A stretch of DNA of 64,000 nt from positions 27,484,131-27,548,130 of the forward strand of contig NC_045140.1 in NCBI RefSeq assembly GCF_008831285.2, written 5' to 3'. Shown here one piece after another: positions 1-12,227 of the stretch. The position numbers and the translations under genes were made by a program. Within the stretch, counting starts at the first letter, position 1. The number at the start of each line of letters is the position of its first letter. Below the pieces are notes generated by a model. The model was not told where the DNA came from. It saw only the letters and a list, made by a program, of their open reading frames with translations, and made no database searches. The DNA comes from Nymphaea colorata (taxonomy: Eukaryota > Streptophyta > Magnoliopsida > Nymphaeales > Nymphaeaceae).

Positions 1-1115
1 ATTTTCTTCAAATTGTAATATAATAATATTTTTAATTTCTCAGATACTGAACCGGAAGCCTGACCAAACCGATTCAATCTAATGAGTTGACCGAGCCAGT
101 GGCTCGCACTATGGCGTCGGATCGGGAACTGGACGGTGGAGTAAGGGTTCGGCCGGATTTCGTATTTGACCGGGTCTGCGTAGCCCTGGTTGACTATGGA
201 AGCAGGAGTCTAAGTCTACCTTTCTTGGTCAACAACAATGAGTCCGATTCTCATATCCAAAACCTCCCAGTCATGAACCATTTGTAAAAGCACAAAAAGC
301 AATACACAAGCAGTAAGCAGAAAATTACAAAAAAATGTTTTTTTTTTAGGTGGGCACATCGATTCCCACACAGTCACACACGAGCTGTTTTATTATCATT
401 TACAAGTTTTTATAATGATTGAGTTGTTCTTTTCACATTGTTATTTATCAATATATATATACACAAGTTGAGTAATTGGATGGCTAAGATTGAATATAAA
501 AGCGAGGAGTTATTTATAAAAAGCTGTCCAACTAATTTGTATATCACATATTCACATTTTCTAAACTAATTATATATTGTATTTTTTTAATAAACAAAGT
601 AATTAAGATAAGAGCATCCTGCTCACTGGTTTGACAAAACAAAGGTCGACACCAATGGCTTGAGGCCGTGGAACCGTTTCTCCGAAATGTGCTACAAAAA
701 CTCAGAGCTAAACGCAATTAATGAAGTTTAGGCAATCACCTGCTATGTACATTTAAAAAGAAAAAACAATTGAAATTTCTATCTTGGCATTTTTTTACTT
801 TTTGTTTTTGTTTTTTCTTATTCTTTTAAAGCAAAATGAATATTAATATTAATGTACTTGAGCTATTGAAGGTAAGAGGGTGACCTAACTTTTGAAACCC
901 ACGATTTTTATATATACATTAATATTATGCTGCGCAGGCTCAAACCGGAGGAAGAAAATTTTAAAAAGCCTTGATGGCGTCGATGGACGTGTTTACGCGA
1001 TAGCGGAAGAGCGCGTGGTCCCCACGACAGCTTACGCCTAACTGGCTCCCCACGCTTGCCCGCGCGCTTCTTTCTTCCACTGAGCGATATCACGCTATGG
1101 TGTCATCTGTGGTGG
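1..1115. other. Intergenic DNA upstream of the XTH gene
   Basis: AT-rich sequence without a recognisable gene. Positions about 47-200 are GC-richer and carry phrases such as 'gttgaccgagccagtgg' and 'gaccgggtctgcg', which look like part of a worn dispersed repeat. Similar 'gactcgg' wording occurs near 5190-5470 inside an intron of the J-domain gene. Positions 960-1100 are again GC-richer and probably belong to the XTH promoter. The 66-aa open frame at 87-287 has no recognisable domain. Confidence 0.5.
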
Positions 1116-1124
1116 CTATAAATA
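1116..1124 (+). promoter_or_regulatory. TATA box of the XTH gene
   Basis: The string ctataaata lies about 140 bp before the XTH start codon, in a GC-rich stretch. It is followed by a plausible 5' leader with an (ATC)n run near 1190-1205 and a purine-rich gagagagag run. Position and sequence fit a standard plant core promoter. Confidence 0.7.
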
Positions 1125-1258
1125 CGTGGCCTCCTCCGTTCACCATCCCATCGATGCCCCTCACTCTCGACGCTTGGACTTTAGTTTGATCATCATCATC
1201 ATCAAGCGAGATCGAGAGAGAGCTCCTCTTCTTCTAGCTAGCTAGATCCACCATAAGT

Positions 1259-2304
1259 ATGGTGTCCTCTCGCAGAGTGGCGGCCCTGGTGCTCCTGTTG
1301 GTGAGCTTTTGCGGCGCATCCATGGCCAATTTCTGGACGGATGTCGACATTACGTGGGGCGGGCCACGAGCCGCCATCACCAACAACGGCCAGCAGCTCC
1401 GGCTGTCCATGGACAGGACCTCCGGCTCTGGCTTCCAATCCAAGAGCGAGTACCTCTTCGGCAGGTTCGACATGAAGATAAAGCTCGTCCCCGGCAACTC
1501 CGCCGGCACCGTCACCGCCTACTACGTGAGTAGACGCTTTCCTCAGTTGATTTTAAGATGCTATTTCCACTTGTATTGCCTGTTTCTTATAATTAGTTTC
1601 TTCTCCAATATAATTGAACAGCTATCCTCCCAAGGACCTACCCATGACGAGATAGATATGGAGTTCCTGGGCAACGAAACCGGGCAGCCCTACACCCTTC
1701 ACACCAACGTCTACACGCAGGGGAAGGGAAACAGGGAGCAGCAGTTCCGCCTCTGGTTCGACCCAACCGCCGCCTTCCACACCTACACCATCCTCTGGAA
1801 TCCTCGCCAAATAATGTGAGTTCAACTCTTCCGCCCCTTACTTCATACTGATGATCTCCATGCAAGGAATGAAAAATGGGTTCTGCATGTTTCTGATCAT
1901 ATCGATGGATTGAATGGATTAGGTTCTACGTGGACGGGACTCTGATAAGGATGTTCAGGAACCACGAGTCGTCGGGCGTGGCTTACCCGAGCAGGCAGGC
2001 GATGAGGATGTACTCCAGCCTGTGGGACGCCGAGGACTGGGCAACCCAGGGTGGCCGCGTCAAGACCGACTGGTCCAAGGCTCCTTTTGTCGCCACCTTC
2101 GGCGACATCGTCATCAACGGCTGCGTTTGGAAGGGCTCCGCCTCTTCCTGCGGCGCTTCCTCTTCCAGTTGGATGAACCAAGCAGCCGCCTCCTCTGACC
2201 TACAGAAGATGCGGTGGGTGCAGAGAAACTACATGATCTACAACTACTGCAAGGACGTCAACCGATTCCCCCAGGGTCTTCCGCGCGAGTGCTCCCTCGC
2301 TTGA
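1259..2304 (+). CDS. XTH: Xyloglucan endotransglucosylase/hydrolase (XTH), 3 exons
   Basis: A GH16 enzyme that cuts and rejoins xyloglucan chains in the cell wall. Exons are 1259-1525, 1622-1815 and 1923-2304, with GT-AG introns of 96 and 107 bp, giving 280 aa, a normal family length. Residues 1-23 form a signal peptide. The active site reads [10 protein letters not shown], with the expected nucleophile E99 and acid/base E103. N107 in NET is the conserved glycosylation site beside the active site. The C-terminal XTH extension (residues about 235-280) carries the expected Cys residues and ends RECSLA. The ATG at 1259 is chosen because it gives an intact signal peptide and lies 140 bp after a TATA box. 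AATAAA signals follow at 2401 and 2453. The wording around KTDWSKAPF suggests the XTH22-25 side of the family, from memory only. No defects are seen. Endotransglucosylase rather than hydrolase activity is inferred from the family. Confidence 0.96.
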
Positions 2305-3089
2305 GTAGTACTCCAGTGCCTGCGGCCTTCATCATGGACGTTTCATTCTTTCTCGTGATCGAGCTTGTTCATTTATTTTTCTATTTCTTGTTTGGCCAAC
2401 AATAAAAATGTGAAGACGATGCTCGAATTCTACGAGCAACCTTGTATTACCTAATAAAATTGTATGCACTTCCATGTGATAATTATTCTTTCATTTTCAT
2501 TAAAATATATATATGTATTATACATTATATTTATATTGATATATAAAAAGTAATCCTTCCCTTGTAATATATTTAAATGCGTCTCCGGGCGCAAAAGAAA
2601 GTTGAGTCGATGAGGAAAAAGTAATTCTTTTCTTATAAAATATCATTCAATTTTCCTATATATATACCGTGTATGTCCAACATTATTTAATTTTCTTGTC
2701 CACCATTAAAAAGTGACAGTTAAGCATATATAAAAGTGAAACCGGAACCAATTTTCATCAATTTAAACACCTTGAAAATTAGTTTTGCATGCAAGCAACT
2801 AGCCTTAACCAATGCATCTGAGCTGAGATCGCCAGTGTTTAAGAATTTGTTTCTGAATACACGAATTCATTTGTCATAAGAAAAAGCGTGGACCGTCATT
2901 TGGTGATATGATACGAATGGGTGGGGATAATCGTAATTCCTGGCTTTAGATTTGGGTGCGACAAATCGGTTTCTTTGGGTTTATACTTTCCTATTCAAGT
3001 AATATGTGATTGGATGAATTCCAATTCTCAAGCATTGGCGCTCCCGCGGGTGAGATTGAGGGAAGGGTTTCATCCAAGAGGATCAGCCG
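2305..3089. other. XTH 3' UTR and spacer to the J-domain gene
   Basis: The first ~160 bp are the XTH 3' UTR, with AATAAA at 2401-2406 and 2453-2458. The rest is AT-rich with short (TA)n runs near 2500-2560. The next gene starts only 785 bp after the XTH stop, on the same strand, so its promoter must lie in this spacer. I see no clear TATA box for it. Confidence 0.55.
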
Positions 3090-6000
3090 ATGGAAGTGGC
3101 GGTGCGGTGCTTACGGCCCCACCACCATGGCCGCGACACCGGTTTCGGTGGAGCTCTGGTTGGGCTTAGTCGCCGTCGTCCTCCTCCTTCCTCCGCTGGG
3201 CTTTTCCGCGTTGGACGAAGAGGAGGTACTGTGAAATGCAGCAGCAGCAGAGATGAAATCGGGAGCGAAGAGTGGCTGGCCAAGGCTTCGCCATATGAGG
3301 TGCTTGGCGTGGATGAATTGTGCACCCTCGACCAGCTCAAGGCAGCCTTCCGCGCCAGGGTACGATTTCGTCGTCGTCGTCATGACTCATGCCTAAGGAA
3401 CGACTTAGGATACTCGCTTACTCTTTATTAGATCAGTGAGAGTCCCTTCCCTAGCTCTTCGTATAAGAAGAAGTAGTTCAAAGTTTCTCCGTTCTTTTCT
3501 TTTTGATGAGGTCCGGTTGATTGGTTCTCTTGATAATCTTGCACGGCCTTCTTTTCCTGTGTTCTTTTAACTCGATTAGTTTTGCTCGTTTAGCAGTTTC
3601 GTTTCGAGTCTTTTGCTTCCGTCGCGGAGTGGTCGTTGTTTTACCGGCGGTGCCCCGGGGGTGGGGGCGAGGCAGGGAGAAGGGGGGATAACTTTCTATA
3701 TGCCTTGCTTGGTGTTTTCGGTTTTGAGACGCCGTCCTGTTGATAGGTGAAGGAGTTCCATCCGGACGTCTGCCGAGATGCCGGTGCTTCCGAGGCCATT
3801 ATTCGTCGGGTGATCCAAGCGTATCAGGTGATCTCGATGTGATTTATTAGAGGCTTACGATCTAAAATATAAAAGTGCAAGCTTCAATGGTAGTTTACTT
3901 TTCTCGGAATAGTTTGTTTTATTTTGAGTTCAACATGTATCTTTACTTCTTTCTAGCCATAAACTTATAAATATGCGCTTGGTTGTTGCTGACGTGAGAA
4001 CTACTTTGGGCGCTTCTATGCTTTTGTGATTAGTATTGTAAGCAATGACTCTGATTCTTATCAGCCTGGAAATGAATGTGGATTATGACTTATCAATCTT
4101 TAGCTCTTTAGATGCAACATTGGTCATGTGGAAATTAGTTATGTTCGATTAGATTAAACATTTTGACCTTCTACTGCATGTTCGAAAGCTAGGTTGTTTG
4201 GCAAGTGCTAGAATTTGCCTAAGTTGACCATATGTATTCTCGTGGAACGTTGACTGCTATTGGTCTAATCGAATGTTTCGGCAAACTTGCAACGCTCTAT
4301 ACATATCAATGAGGTTCTTGCGGATTTGGAGCTGATGCATTTGTATTATAGGGCGAACTATTGTTAAGATGCAGAAAACGGTACTGCTAATTTTTGTTTC
4401 AATGGGACATAGACATTTGTAGGCACTTTCAATATCCAACGTCACCGAAAAAGAGTAAACCCGACTTTTGGATTTATTTTTTTCTTGTGCATTTGAAGGG
4501 ATTGGTTTTGATTTTTCATTATAAATGACACATTTATCTGAGTTATCTGCAGATATATGTTCTTTGTCTATTATGCTCTGAGGGTATGTGATACTTTGGG
4601 AATCATCTAAGCGCAGTGCGCTAGAAGCACCACTCAACCTGTTCATGTACTCCTGATTATATTGTTTAATTTTACAATTCCTTTTTTCCTTACCTAAAGT
4701 CCAATGTCAAGCGAAGTTGAAAAAAGAAAAGAGATGTGTTTCAAGTAAATATTTGTTTATCACATGTTGATAAGCCTTTTTTTTCTAAGATTTGCCAAGA
4801 AAAATGGCAATTGGATCATTGTTTCATTAAATTTTCAATCAGATCCATCTAAAATCATGCTAAATTTTAATTCGTTGAATGAGGTAAGTAAATATACTGC
4901 TTGATGAGCTGGTGATACTCATCTGATGTTGTCATGTTCATCTGTTCTCATATGGTCAAATTTGTACTGTCTCAGAATGCTAGGTTTGCTTGAACTGCAG
5001 GTGCTGTCTAATACTGATGGCAGGGGCCAAATGATTGAAAGGTACATGCACTATGCTTTCTTTTCTCCACCAAAAAAAAAAAAAAAAAAAAGCAAATTCC
5101 TGATTGGGTAGTCTTTGAGGTATGAGTCTAATGTGCATCATTGGGGCTATTTTTCTTTTTGAACTTAGCAAAGTATCATGTGACAAGGTTTTAGAAACCC
5201 GTTGACTTGGAACTTGACTCGGAGTGGATCAGTGACTCTCTTTGGTTTTAGCAACTTCATTTTTCACATAAAATGTATCTATGTATAATTAATACTGCAT
5301 TTAATTTGTTAAAACATTGTTATATTACCTATAATATGTATCATTATGTATGTGTATGGACTCAGTTAAACCATCCTTTGACTGGACTGAACAAATCTTG
5401 TCAACTTCCAGGTTCTTCCATTTTTTGAGAGGTTCAGGACTGAATCATTGAGCCAACCGAGTCAACTTGGTTAACATCAGCTGAATTTTTGCTTGATAAA
5501 CCAAACATAGATTTTTGCACGTTCTCTTGCCTTCTTTGTCATTTTTCTTCTCTTGTATTTGGCTATTTTTATGAAAGATGCTAGCTTATGAAAATCAAGG
5601 TTTTGTTTTTCACATTGCAAGCTCTAGTGTTCTTCAGCCATTATATTGTTTTATTGTAGGTGTAATATGCAAATCCAGTTTGTGTTTGCACTGAGTTTAA
5701 CTTTTAGTTTTAGTGTCATGAATTACACGTGTGTCTTGAGTTGCATTGGATTCAAGTTGTCTTGTTCAGTAGCTTGCCTGATTAGGAAGTAGGGTTTTAA
5801 GCTGCTACTCTATTAAGTCCACTTGGGGGTTATTTTCATCAGGCCGGCTCTTTCGAATGATATTGAATTTTACTTGCATAATTGAGAATTGAGATTGCAC
5901 ATATAAGTTTATACCGAACATGTCCTGCTATCCACCTGGTTTTTGCCTCTGAGCCTATCCTCACATGTTTGTGGTTTAGGGAATGCACAGATCCATTTGA

Positions 6001-8395
6001 AGAGCCAGAATGTGAGGCATTTGATATTTTTGTTGACGAGACTCGTTGTATTGGAAGAGGTGCCTACTCTGATCTCCTCCAAATTTAGAGTTTCCAGATT
6101 TCAATGTATGGTCCATTTTCTTGTTACATGAGAATTGTGGCATCTTTTTGCCTAAGAACTATTAGAAGTATACCTGTATGGTGTAAGATAAAAGAAAGGT
6201 AGTCAAAGAATATTCACATACAAGGAAGAAGCTCCACATTGATAGTGCAGTGGAGTTGTGCACCTTGTTTTCTTCTTCTACTCATGGCGACATGCTCCTA
6301 ACATAAAATCCATTAGCACTTAAAGGTGTAAACATAAGAACATTATGAAGAGGAAAACATTATCAGCATTTTGCTTCCTAGATTTGCTGTCAAACCAGGT
6401 ATCCCAGTTTTAAGATTCTTGACTTCACTTATTCTTCCTTGTGGTCCTTACATTCTATAAATTTTTAGTTGTATGTTGTTAGAAATAAGGGCAATGTTTC
6501 TTTCTCCTGCAGGATGCCCATATTCGTGTGTAAAGAGAGCACCACATGCTTTTTCATTTAATCCTATGACTGGAGCAGCATGTGCATCTTCCCAAGGTTA
6601 GACAATTATTTGTTGGGTGCCACTGAAGTATGTCAGTTATTTCTTTGAATGCCGGGACACATTGGTGGCTTCATTTTGACATGTTAATATCTCGGTTTAC
6701 GAGTGAAAAGGTATGGATGTGTGGTTTTACTACTTGATAGATTCAGGAATATTTATCTTTCTGTATTAGGATAGTCATGTAATTATTGTTTAAGAATTAA
6801 GATGCAATTCATTTTGCTGTTTTTTTTTTCTTAACACCAAACTGAGACATCCATAAACTGTGCCAGCGGCTGCTGAAGCCAGTTAGCAATTCAGCAACTG
6901 AATGGCCATCTCATCTCGTCCATATTATGGAGGAAGCCCTCAGCTACAACCCAACGCCAAGTCTTGTGGATTTATCAATAAGCTAGTTCTTTGAAATTGC
7001 ATTTGCAACCGCTATTCACTACATACACCAAAGAGTTGAGCATCTTGTCACTCTTGCTCAACAACCTGACATGTATGAATTATAAATTGACTGATCTAGA
7101 TCCACCACAAGGTAAACCAATCATTCCAATGGTCTATCGTAATCAAGCAACATGACATGATGTTCCTGTGTTGTTTAAATCACTGTGTAAATGTCACCTG
7201 GTTGTTGTTACATTTCTTTGGAACATCCCCAGCATGGGTGTTCTTGCTGCCAACCTCCTGCTGCCGGAGGGAATAGAAAAATCTTTGAGGAACCATAAGA
7301 ATGAGGTCTCAAAATTAGCCAATCTCAGAAAAGTAGTTGGTATGTTGCTCAAGTGATCACATGATAGGGATCTGCCATTTCAGGACTTTTGAGTCTTAAT
7401 TTAAAAGTTATGCAACTTCAAGATTTCAAATCATGCTGCATGTTAAAGTGACTTCAATTGGCTAGCAGGAAAGTGTCATGATTTGTGAAGGCATTGATTT
7501 CCAGTCCCATGATGATGAGGCTGATTCATTAATGGAGTTGTTAGCTGAGTCATTGCATTCGATGCATTCAAAGAACACTGACTTGCTTTATGGATTTATG
7601 AGAGCTTAGTTGGAAAATCTTGTCAAAGTAATGCTGCAGGTTAAAATGCTTTGAAGTTTTAAATATATGCAAAACCCTGGTTGATTGTGTTTTAACTTTT
7701 ATCTACGATTTCCTCTGGTTTTAATGCTTTTTGTTTTTTGCTGAAATAGTCGACTATAATTTTTTTAGCATGGTTTATAACAAACTTTTCATCTTGAAGA
7801 TGCTGTATTCTAAATGATTATTTCCAGCCGCAAGAGCAGCTATTAACAAAAAACAATTAGTTTACAGTATGATGGTCGGAATTATTTGTGCATTTTCTTC
7901 CTCAAAGAAAGTTGTTTGATATCTATACCATCATGATCATGAACATGTAAAAGTTATTGATGCTGGCTTTATTTTTCAGTAATCTTGTGTATTTTCTATT
8001 CTTTCTCCAAGTAACTATAGGCGCTATGCTGCTGGTATTGTAGCAGGACATGGTGACGACTATCTAGTTCAGCTGGCAGTTGGCCAGTGCCCAAGGAACT
8101 GCATATATTACGTCTCACCTTTGCAGAGGGTTATTCTAGAGGAGATACTCAGCAGGTCATTTGTCTTTCTGACATAAAAAGCGGATTCATAAAAATAAAA
8201 CTTTCATATTATCTATAGTCATAACTCTTTTCTTCTTTCAAATGTTCCTATAGCATTCTGAACTCTCCATATGCTACACCCGAGGTCAATTCGCTGGATT
8301 CTCTGCTTGCTAAAGCGAAGTTTGAAAACAATAGGCATCGGAAGCCAAAAAGACCTGCTATTAAGAATTTTACACAGTTTGTTGATTGGTTCTAA
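3090..8395 (+). CDS. J-domain protein with ferredoxin-like 4Fe-4S module, probably plastid, 7 exons
   Basis: Exons are 3090-3359, 3747-3827, 5001-5041, 5980-6059, 6513-6596, 8047-8155 and 8254-8395. All introns are GT-AG, the phases match and the product is 268 aa. Residues 1-50 are rich in Arg, Ser and Gly with few acids, like a chloroplast transit peptide. Residues about 66-120 form a J domain (SPYEVLGVDELCTLDQLKAAF) with the HPD motif at 95-97. Residues 130-210 form a ferredoxin-like module; C154, C159, C163 and C200 (in QCP) are the likely cluster ligands. This layout matches the Arabidopsis plastid J proteins DJC76, DJC77 and DJC82, and the sequence looks nearest DJC77 from memory. Known role of the group: co-chaperone for plastid Hsp70 with a possible redox or thylakoid link. 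The tail (KPKRPAIKNFTQFVDWF) is basic then aromatic. The small exons 2-5 fall in long AT-rich introns. Confidence 0.9.
5190..5475. repeat. Possible worn dispersed repeat in an intron of the J-domain gene
   Basis: Inside intron 3. The left part reads 'cgttgacttggaacttgact' and the right part 'gagccaaccgagtcaacttg'. The two ends are loosely inverted copies of each other around an AT-rich middle. The wording resembles 47-200. No target duplication was found, so the family is unknown. Confidence 0.25.
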
Positions 8396-10569
8396 GTTGT
8401 AATATTTTGGGATGAATGGCTCTGTAATGATGAAATACTACTATCTGGAAATTCTGTAATTCTTTTGGTTTTTTCTTTGCTCAACTCGCCCTTGTGGTTG
8501 TCTCATACAGTGCGCCTACAGTTGGGCCCTTGGATCAGTAGAACATGCCGAGCGTAGAGATCTACATTTTTCACACTTTTGATAAATAAAATTGGTAGTA
8601 TGTTTTTGGATATTCACGTACTTTGCAGGATCCACATCTGCACAGGAATAGCTACTCTGCTATTTAATCAAGTTTTGTATTGTGGAAGGAGTACAATCTT
8701 CAAGTCGAGGGGCCGTATGAGCGTAATTGGGCCATTGTAGTGCTTTCCAGGCTTCACAATGCTTTTGATGTGTGCCAAGTGACACTGGATATGATTCAAA
8801 GAAGGCTGTCTTTGACCCACTTCGCCACCGTGCAGCTTTCTAGGCTCCATTCTTGTGCCAAGTGATCGCCCCTTGCTACAAAAGGGAGTTTTCGTTTGGG
8901 ATTGCTAGACGCGTCTTGTAGGTTTTGAGTTTGGAGTCTCTTGAACGAACAACTTGGTATTGAGGCAGAGCATCTATGTATGCAATCAGCTTCGTTTTAG
9001 TTAAGCATAGTCGCACTCTATCCTTGTGTACTTGTTCAATTGGAAGTTCTTATAATAACATGAAGTGTTAAGTTCTGCATTTTTGTTGTTTAGATGACAC
9101 GCAGAACTTTATTAGAATTATAAAGCTAGCTTAAGAGTGAGAACAAGTTTTGTGGAGAAGAATGGTGACTGCTTCCCCTGTCTTGGGTCCTTGTCTGCAG
9201 GTGGACTCGCGCGTACTCCACTAGCTTACCATGGAGCAGAACTGTTTGACGTACAACTTTCTTTTTTTCTATGGATTTTATTGGCGTAAAAGGCCGACTC
9301 GACCAGCAGAGCGTCCGGGTCACTCCGTTGCTGGGATTGGTGGATATATCAATGGCCACTTCCTTTGTCCTGTTTTTCCTTGTTATTTTCGAGTCATTGG
9401 TCACTGCAAAGACGGTCGGGAAGCAATCATGCTTGCTAAGAAAAGACAAGCCAATGCCATTTTCATAATATCAATAAATGGCTTGAACATGGTTGACCAC
9501 TTCTCTTTTGTTTTTCTTCCCCTTCATCAATAAAAGGAAACACTTGGCCTTTGCCCATCCAAGCAGTTGACAACCCAGTTTTTCTTAGAAAACTTTTTGC
9601 AGCAGAACCCGTATCAGTGAAGAGAATAGAATTGGGTTCGACAACAGAAAACTTCAACCACAATCTGCATCCAGACAATATCATGTTGCGCGAAGAGTTT
9701 AGTGAAATGCACTAGATACAAGGGAAAAGAAGTAGACAACACAAAGCCCATTAACTCCAGAGGTTTCCCGTCTACCACAATTGGACAAATAACGAAACCT
9801 TTGCCTTACATCCATCTACAGGATTCTGGTCCTAAGGCTGCAAAAGCTAGGCGGTAGATTAGCTTAAGTACACGGAGAATCATATTTCATATTCAAACCA
9901 TAATGTGTGACCAAAATTGACATCCTCTAACCACATCTGTCTCATTTGCAAAGCCTAGTTTATCAGCAACCAAGGTAGGATGTGAGACTAACTAATTTAT
10001 AAAGGGAACAGAGAGTTGGGTGCTGACCACCACTTACATGCAGCGTTAGCAACATGAAAAAATTGACGACAAACGTGCCATGCGGGAAAAAAATGCATTA
10101 TTGAAGGATAAATTTTTCTGCCGTTGAATCTCAATTTCTTCGATCTCAGCAGAAATTCCAAGAACTTCAAGCTCAAGTTATTTAGTTCGTGGCACAACAG
10201 CTTATTGATGTAGGTTACATTACATTTAATTTGATGTAATGAGTTCTATTTGTTCAACTTTATTTTGGATAGAACTAACATGTTTTCTTAATGTTGATTG
10301 CAAACATTCTGACACCACCAAACTTTCTACAATTTTCACCTCGTGATGACAATACCATGAGAGCATAATTATGTTTATGTTTTTGTAACTTTGAACTACC
10401 AGTAATATAAGTTCAAGCATTTGTTATACATATATGTTTGGTTTATGAAGATTTAATTGTAATGTTTGTTTTGTTTGATACATGAAAAATGTAAGCATAT
10501 ATTTTTATATGTATATTTGATTTTCCAAAAAAAATATATCCTACGCAGATTAGAAAGAAAAAAATTAGA
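8396..10569. other. 3' flank of the J-domain gene and intergenic DNA without recognisable genes
   Basis: Includes the 3' UTR of the J-domain gene, with an AATAAA at about 8585. Open frames of 60-107 aa at 8668-8865 and 9126-9684 occur on both strands, overlap each other and have no recognisable domains. I treat them as chance. Nothing else stands out. Confidence 0.4.
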
Positions 10570-10941
10570 ACACTTTCATTGACACGTAAATTTGGGTCGG
10601 TGATGGTTAATGTCCACATTTAGTGGACGTCGGTTAAAATTTTACCAACATCCAGGACAAGGGTCAGTATAAAGGTTTACGACGTTTATTTAGATGTCGA
10701 AAAGAACGGACTATTGTCGACACACTTAGATGTCGGTAAAAAACAATGTTACCTACGTGTCTTGCGTATACACCGATGCGCTAGCATTGTGTCAATGACT
10801 AGCATTGTGTCGGTAACAATTTTTACCGACACTATCTTCACCTACGATAAAAGGAAAGGTCGGTAAAACCTTTACCCGATGCGTTGCTACGTTTCATCGA
10901 CATGTTTTGACTATCGGTAATTCGTACATTTTTTTGTAGTG
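10570..10941. mobile_element. Terminal fragment of a CACTA-type (En/Spm) DNA transposon
   Basis: The right edge is tttttttgtagtg, ending at 10941, which is the reverse complement of the usual CACTACAAAAAA terminus. The ~350 bp before it contain many short direct and inverted copies of (g)tcggtaa / ttaccgac, the subterminal repeats typical of this superfamily. A matching CACTA start was not found upstream, so this is either one end of a deleted element or a short derivative with an eroded left edge. No transposase sequence is present. The left edge near 10570 is approximate. Confidence 0.7.
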
Positions 10942-11067
10942 CATAAGTGAGACACATTAAGAACTATTAACTGAATCAACCATAAAAGAATCAAGCTGCT
11001 CTTGATTGATTGAATCAAGCTCCAATATGCATGAGCACATCATACTATTGGCAGATTAAAACCGTAA

Positions 11068-11281
11068 GGTTGTGTTAGATCATCGTAGATCTCAAATCAG
11101 CGCAGATCTCAAGTCCAACACCTCTCCCTCCCAGTAGATCTCAGATCCATGATTTTTACACTACAACATAGATTTCGATCCAGGAATGGGGTGGTGCTGA
11201 AATCCACAGTTTGATAAAAGTGTGGATTTTTAGATTTCAAATCACCTCAGATCTAAGGTTCGTAAGGAGTCCAATGCAACC
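11068..11281. mobile_element. Tourist-like MITE (PIF/Harbinger type), 214 bp
   Basis: The element starts ggttgtgttaga and ends with the inverted match tccaatgcaacc. The 12-bp ends agree at 9 of 12 positions. It is flanked on both sides by TAA (11065-11067 and 11282-11284), the 3-bp duplication expected for the PIF/Harbinger superfamily. Inside, agatctcaaatca and its inverted form tgatttgaaatct (read on the other strand) form a second inverted pair. It is too short to code for anything. Confidence 0.65.
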
Positions 11282-11289
11282 TAACTGAT

Positions 11290-12083
11290 ATTTGTTAATG
11301 CCTCGAAATAATGGGACCAGAGTTTCCCACATGGGCAGCTAGAAGCAAGCTCCCCATCGAAGATAGAGATTGGAGAACCACTTGAGGAAGGGATTATAGG
11401 AGAGAGCATCCGGTATCTCAGCAGCCCCACAACTTAAACCAGTTGTTATCTCATGTTTTTGGAAAGCGAAAAACAAAAGATTAACTAAAGCATGTTCTAG
11501 ATTAATGTGCATGAGTATGCACCAGAAACCCGAAAAATCTCCCAGCTGCAATACTAATATAACAGTTAAGAAGGAAATGCAAGACGACAACAGTTGCTAC
11601 ATATATTGGATGTTTTCAAGCAGCAAGTTGTGCCTTAGGCAATCACAATGTCAAATGAGTCTATGATTGAAGGCAACATAATTCTTTGGTAGGTCCTAAA
11701 CTGTCCCCTTTCCATGACTTCTGCCAAAAAGAAAACGATAAAATTATTGAGTGCACTAATTGACCAATCATAATGCTATCTTTTATTTCCTTCCATAGCT
11801 GTTTTCAACCTGATCTTCCCGTAATTGGAACAAGAAGATTGTTCAGGATTAATGTAGAGAGCAAGCCATTGTGGGATGAAACTCAATAAAGTTGCGTCTA
11901 GGAATATTTGGACAGGCGACTCCAAATTCTTTGAAAAATATTAGAACACAATATGAGTTGCATGGACCACTTTGTACTACTTGGATTATGTATATAATAG
12001 CTGCATTGACGAGAGGAAGAACGACAAATCAATAGAAATCATGTCAAATTAAGAAAATAAGGACATTTTTCGTATGCCAAAGG
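11290..12083. other. Intergenic DNA, nothing recognised
   Basis: AT-rich sequence between the Tourist-like MITE and the SINE. The longest frame (11339-11590, minus strand, 83 aa) shows no domain, only a hydrophobic composition typical of AT-rich chance frames. Confidence 0.4.
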
Positions 12084-12226
12084 GTTCTAGCACACTAGGC
12101 GGCAAGGCCGTCCACTTTATAAAGGGACTTGTGTTCGAATCCTGGGGTAGTTGTTGTCACGCCTTAGTGTGTTCCTCCTCTGGACCATAATAGGTTCCGA
12201 AGCAAGCTTTATAAACCCTAGGGAGG
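12084..12226 (+). mobile_element. tRNA-derived SINE, copy 1
   Basis: A pol III promoter-like pair is visible. A box-A-like tagcacactaggcgg lies at 12089-12103 and a box-B-like gtgttcgaatcc at 12131-12142, about 30 bp apart. The body continues to ...gctttataaaccctaggg. The same sequence family recurs inverted at 40221-40362, with shared blocks gcggcaagg.(c/a)gtcca.ttt, tggaccataataggttccga and caagctttataaaccct (allowing mismatches). Two separate copies plus internal pol III boxes support a SINE rather than a tRNA gene. No long poly(A) tail is seen; the 3' edge runs into a tandem duplication. Confidence 0.65.
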
Positions 12227-12227
12227 T

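Noticed and set aside
4257-4646. 129-aa minus-strand frame
   Set aside because: It lies inside an intron of the J-domain gene and has no recognisable domain; AT-rich chance frame.
12084-12226. A tRNA gene, because of the gttcgaatcc box B
   Set aside because: No cloverleaf can be drawn, and a diverged second copy at 40221-40362 with extra body sequence fits a SINE better.
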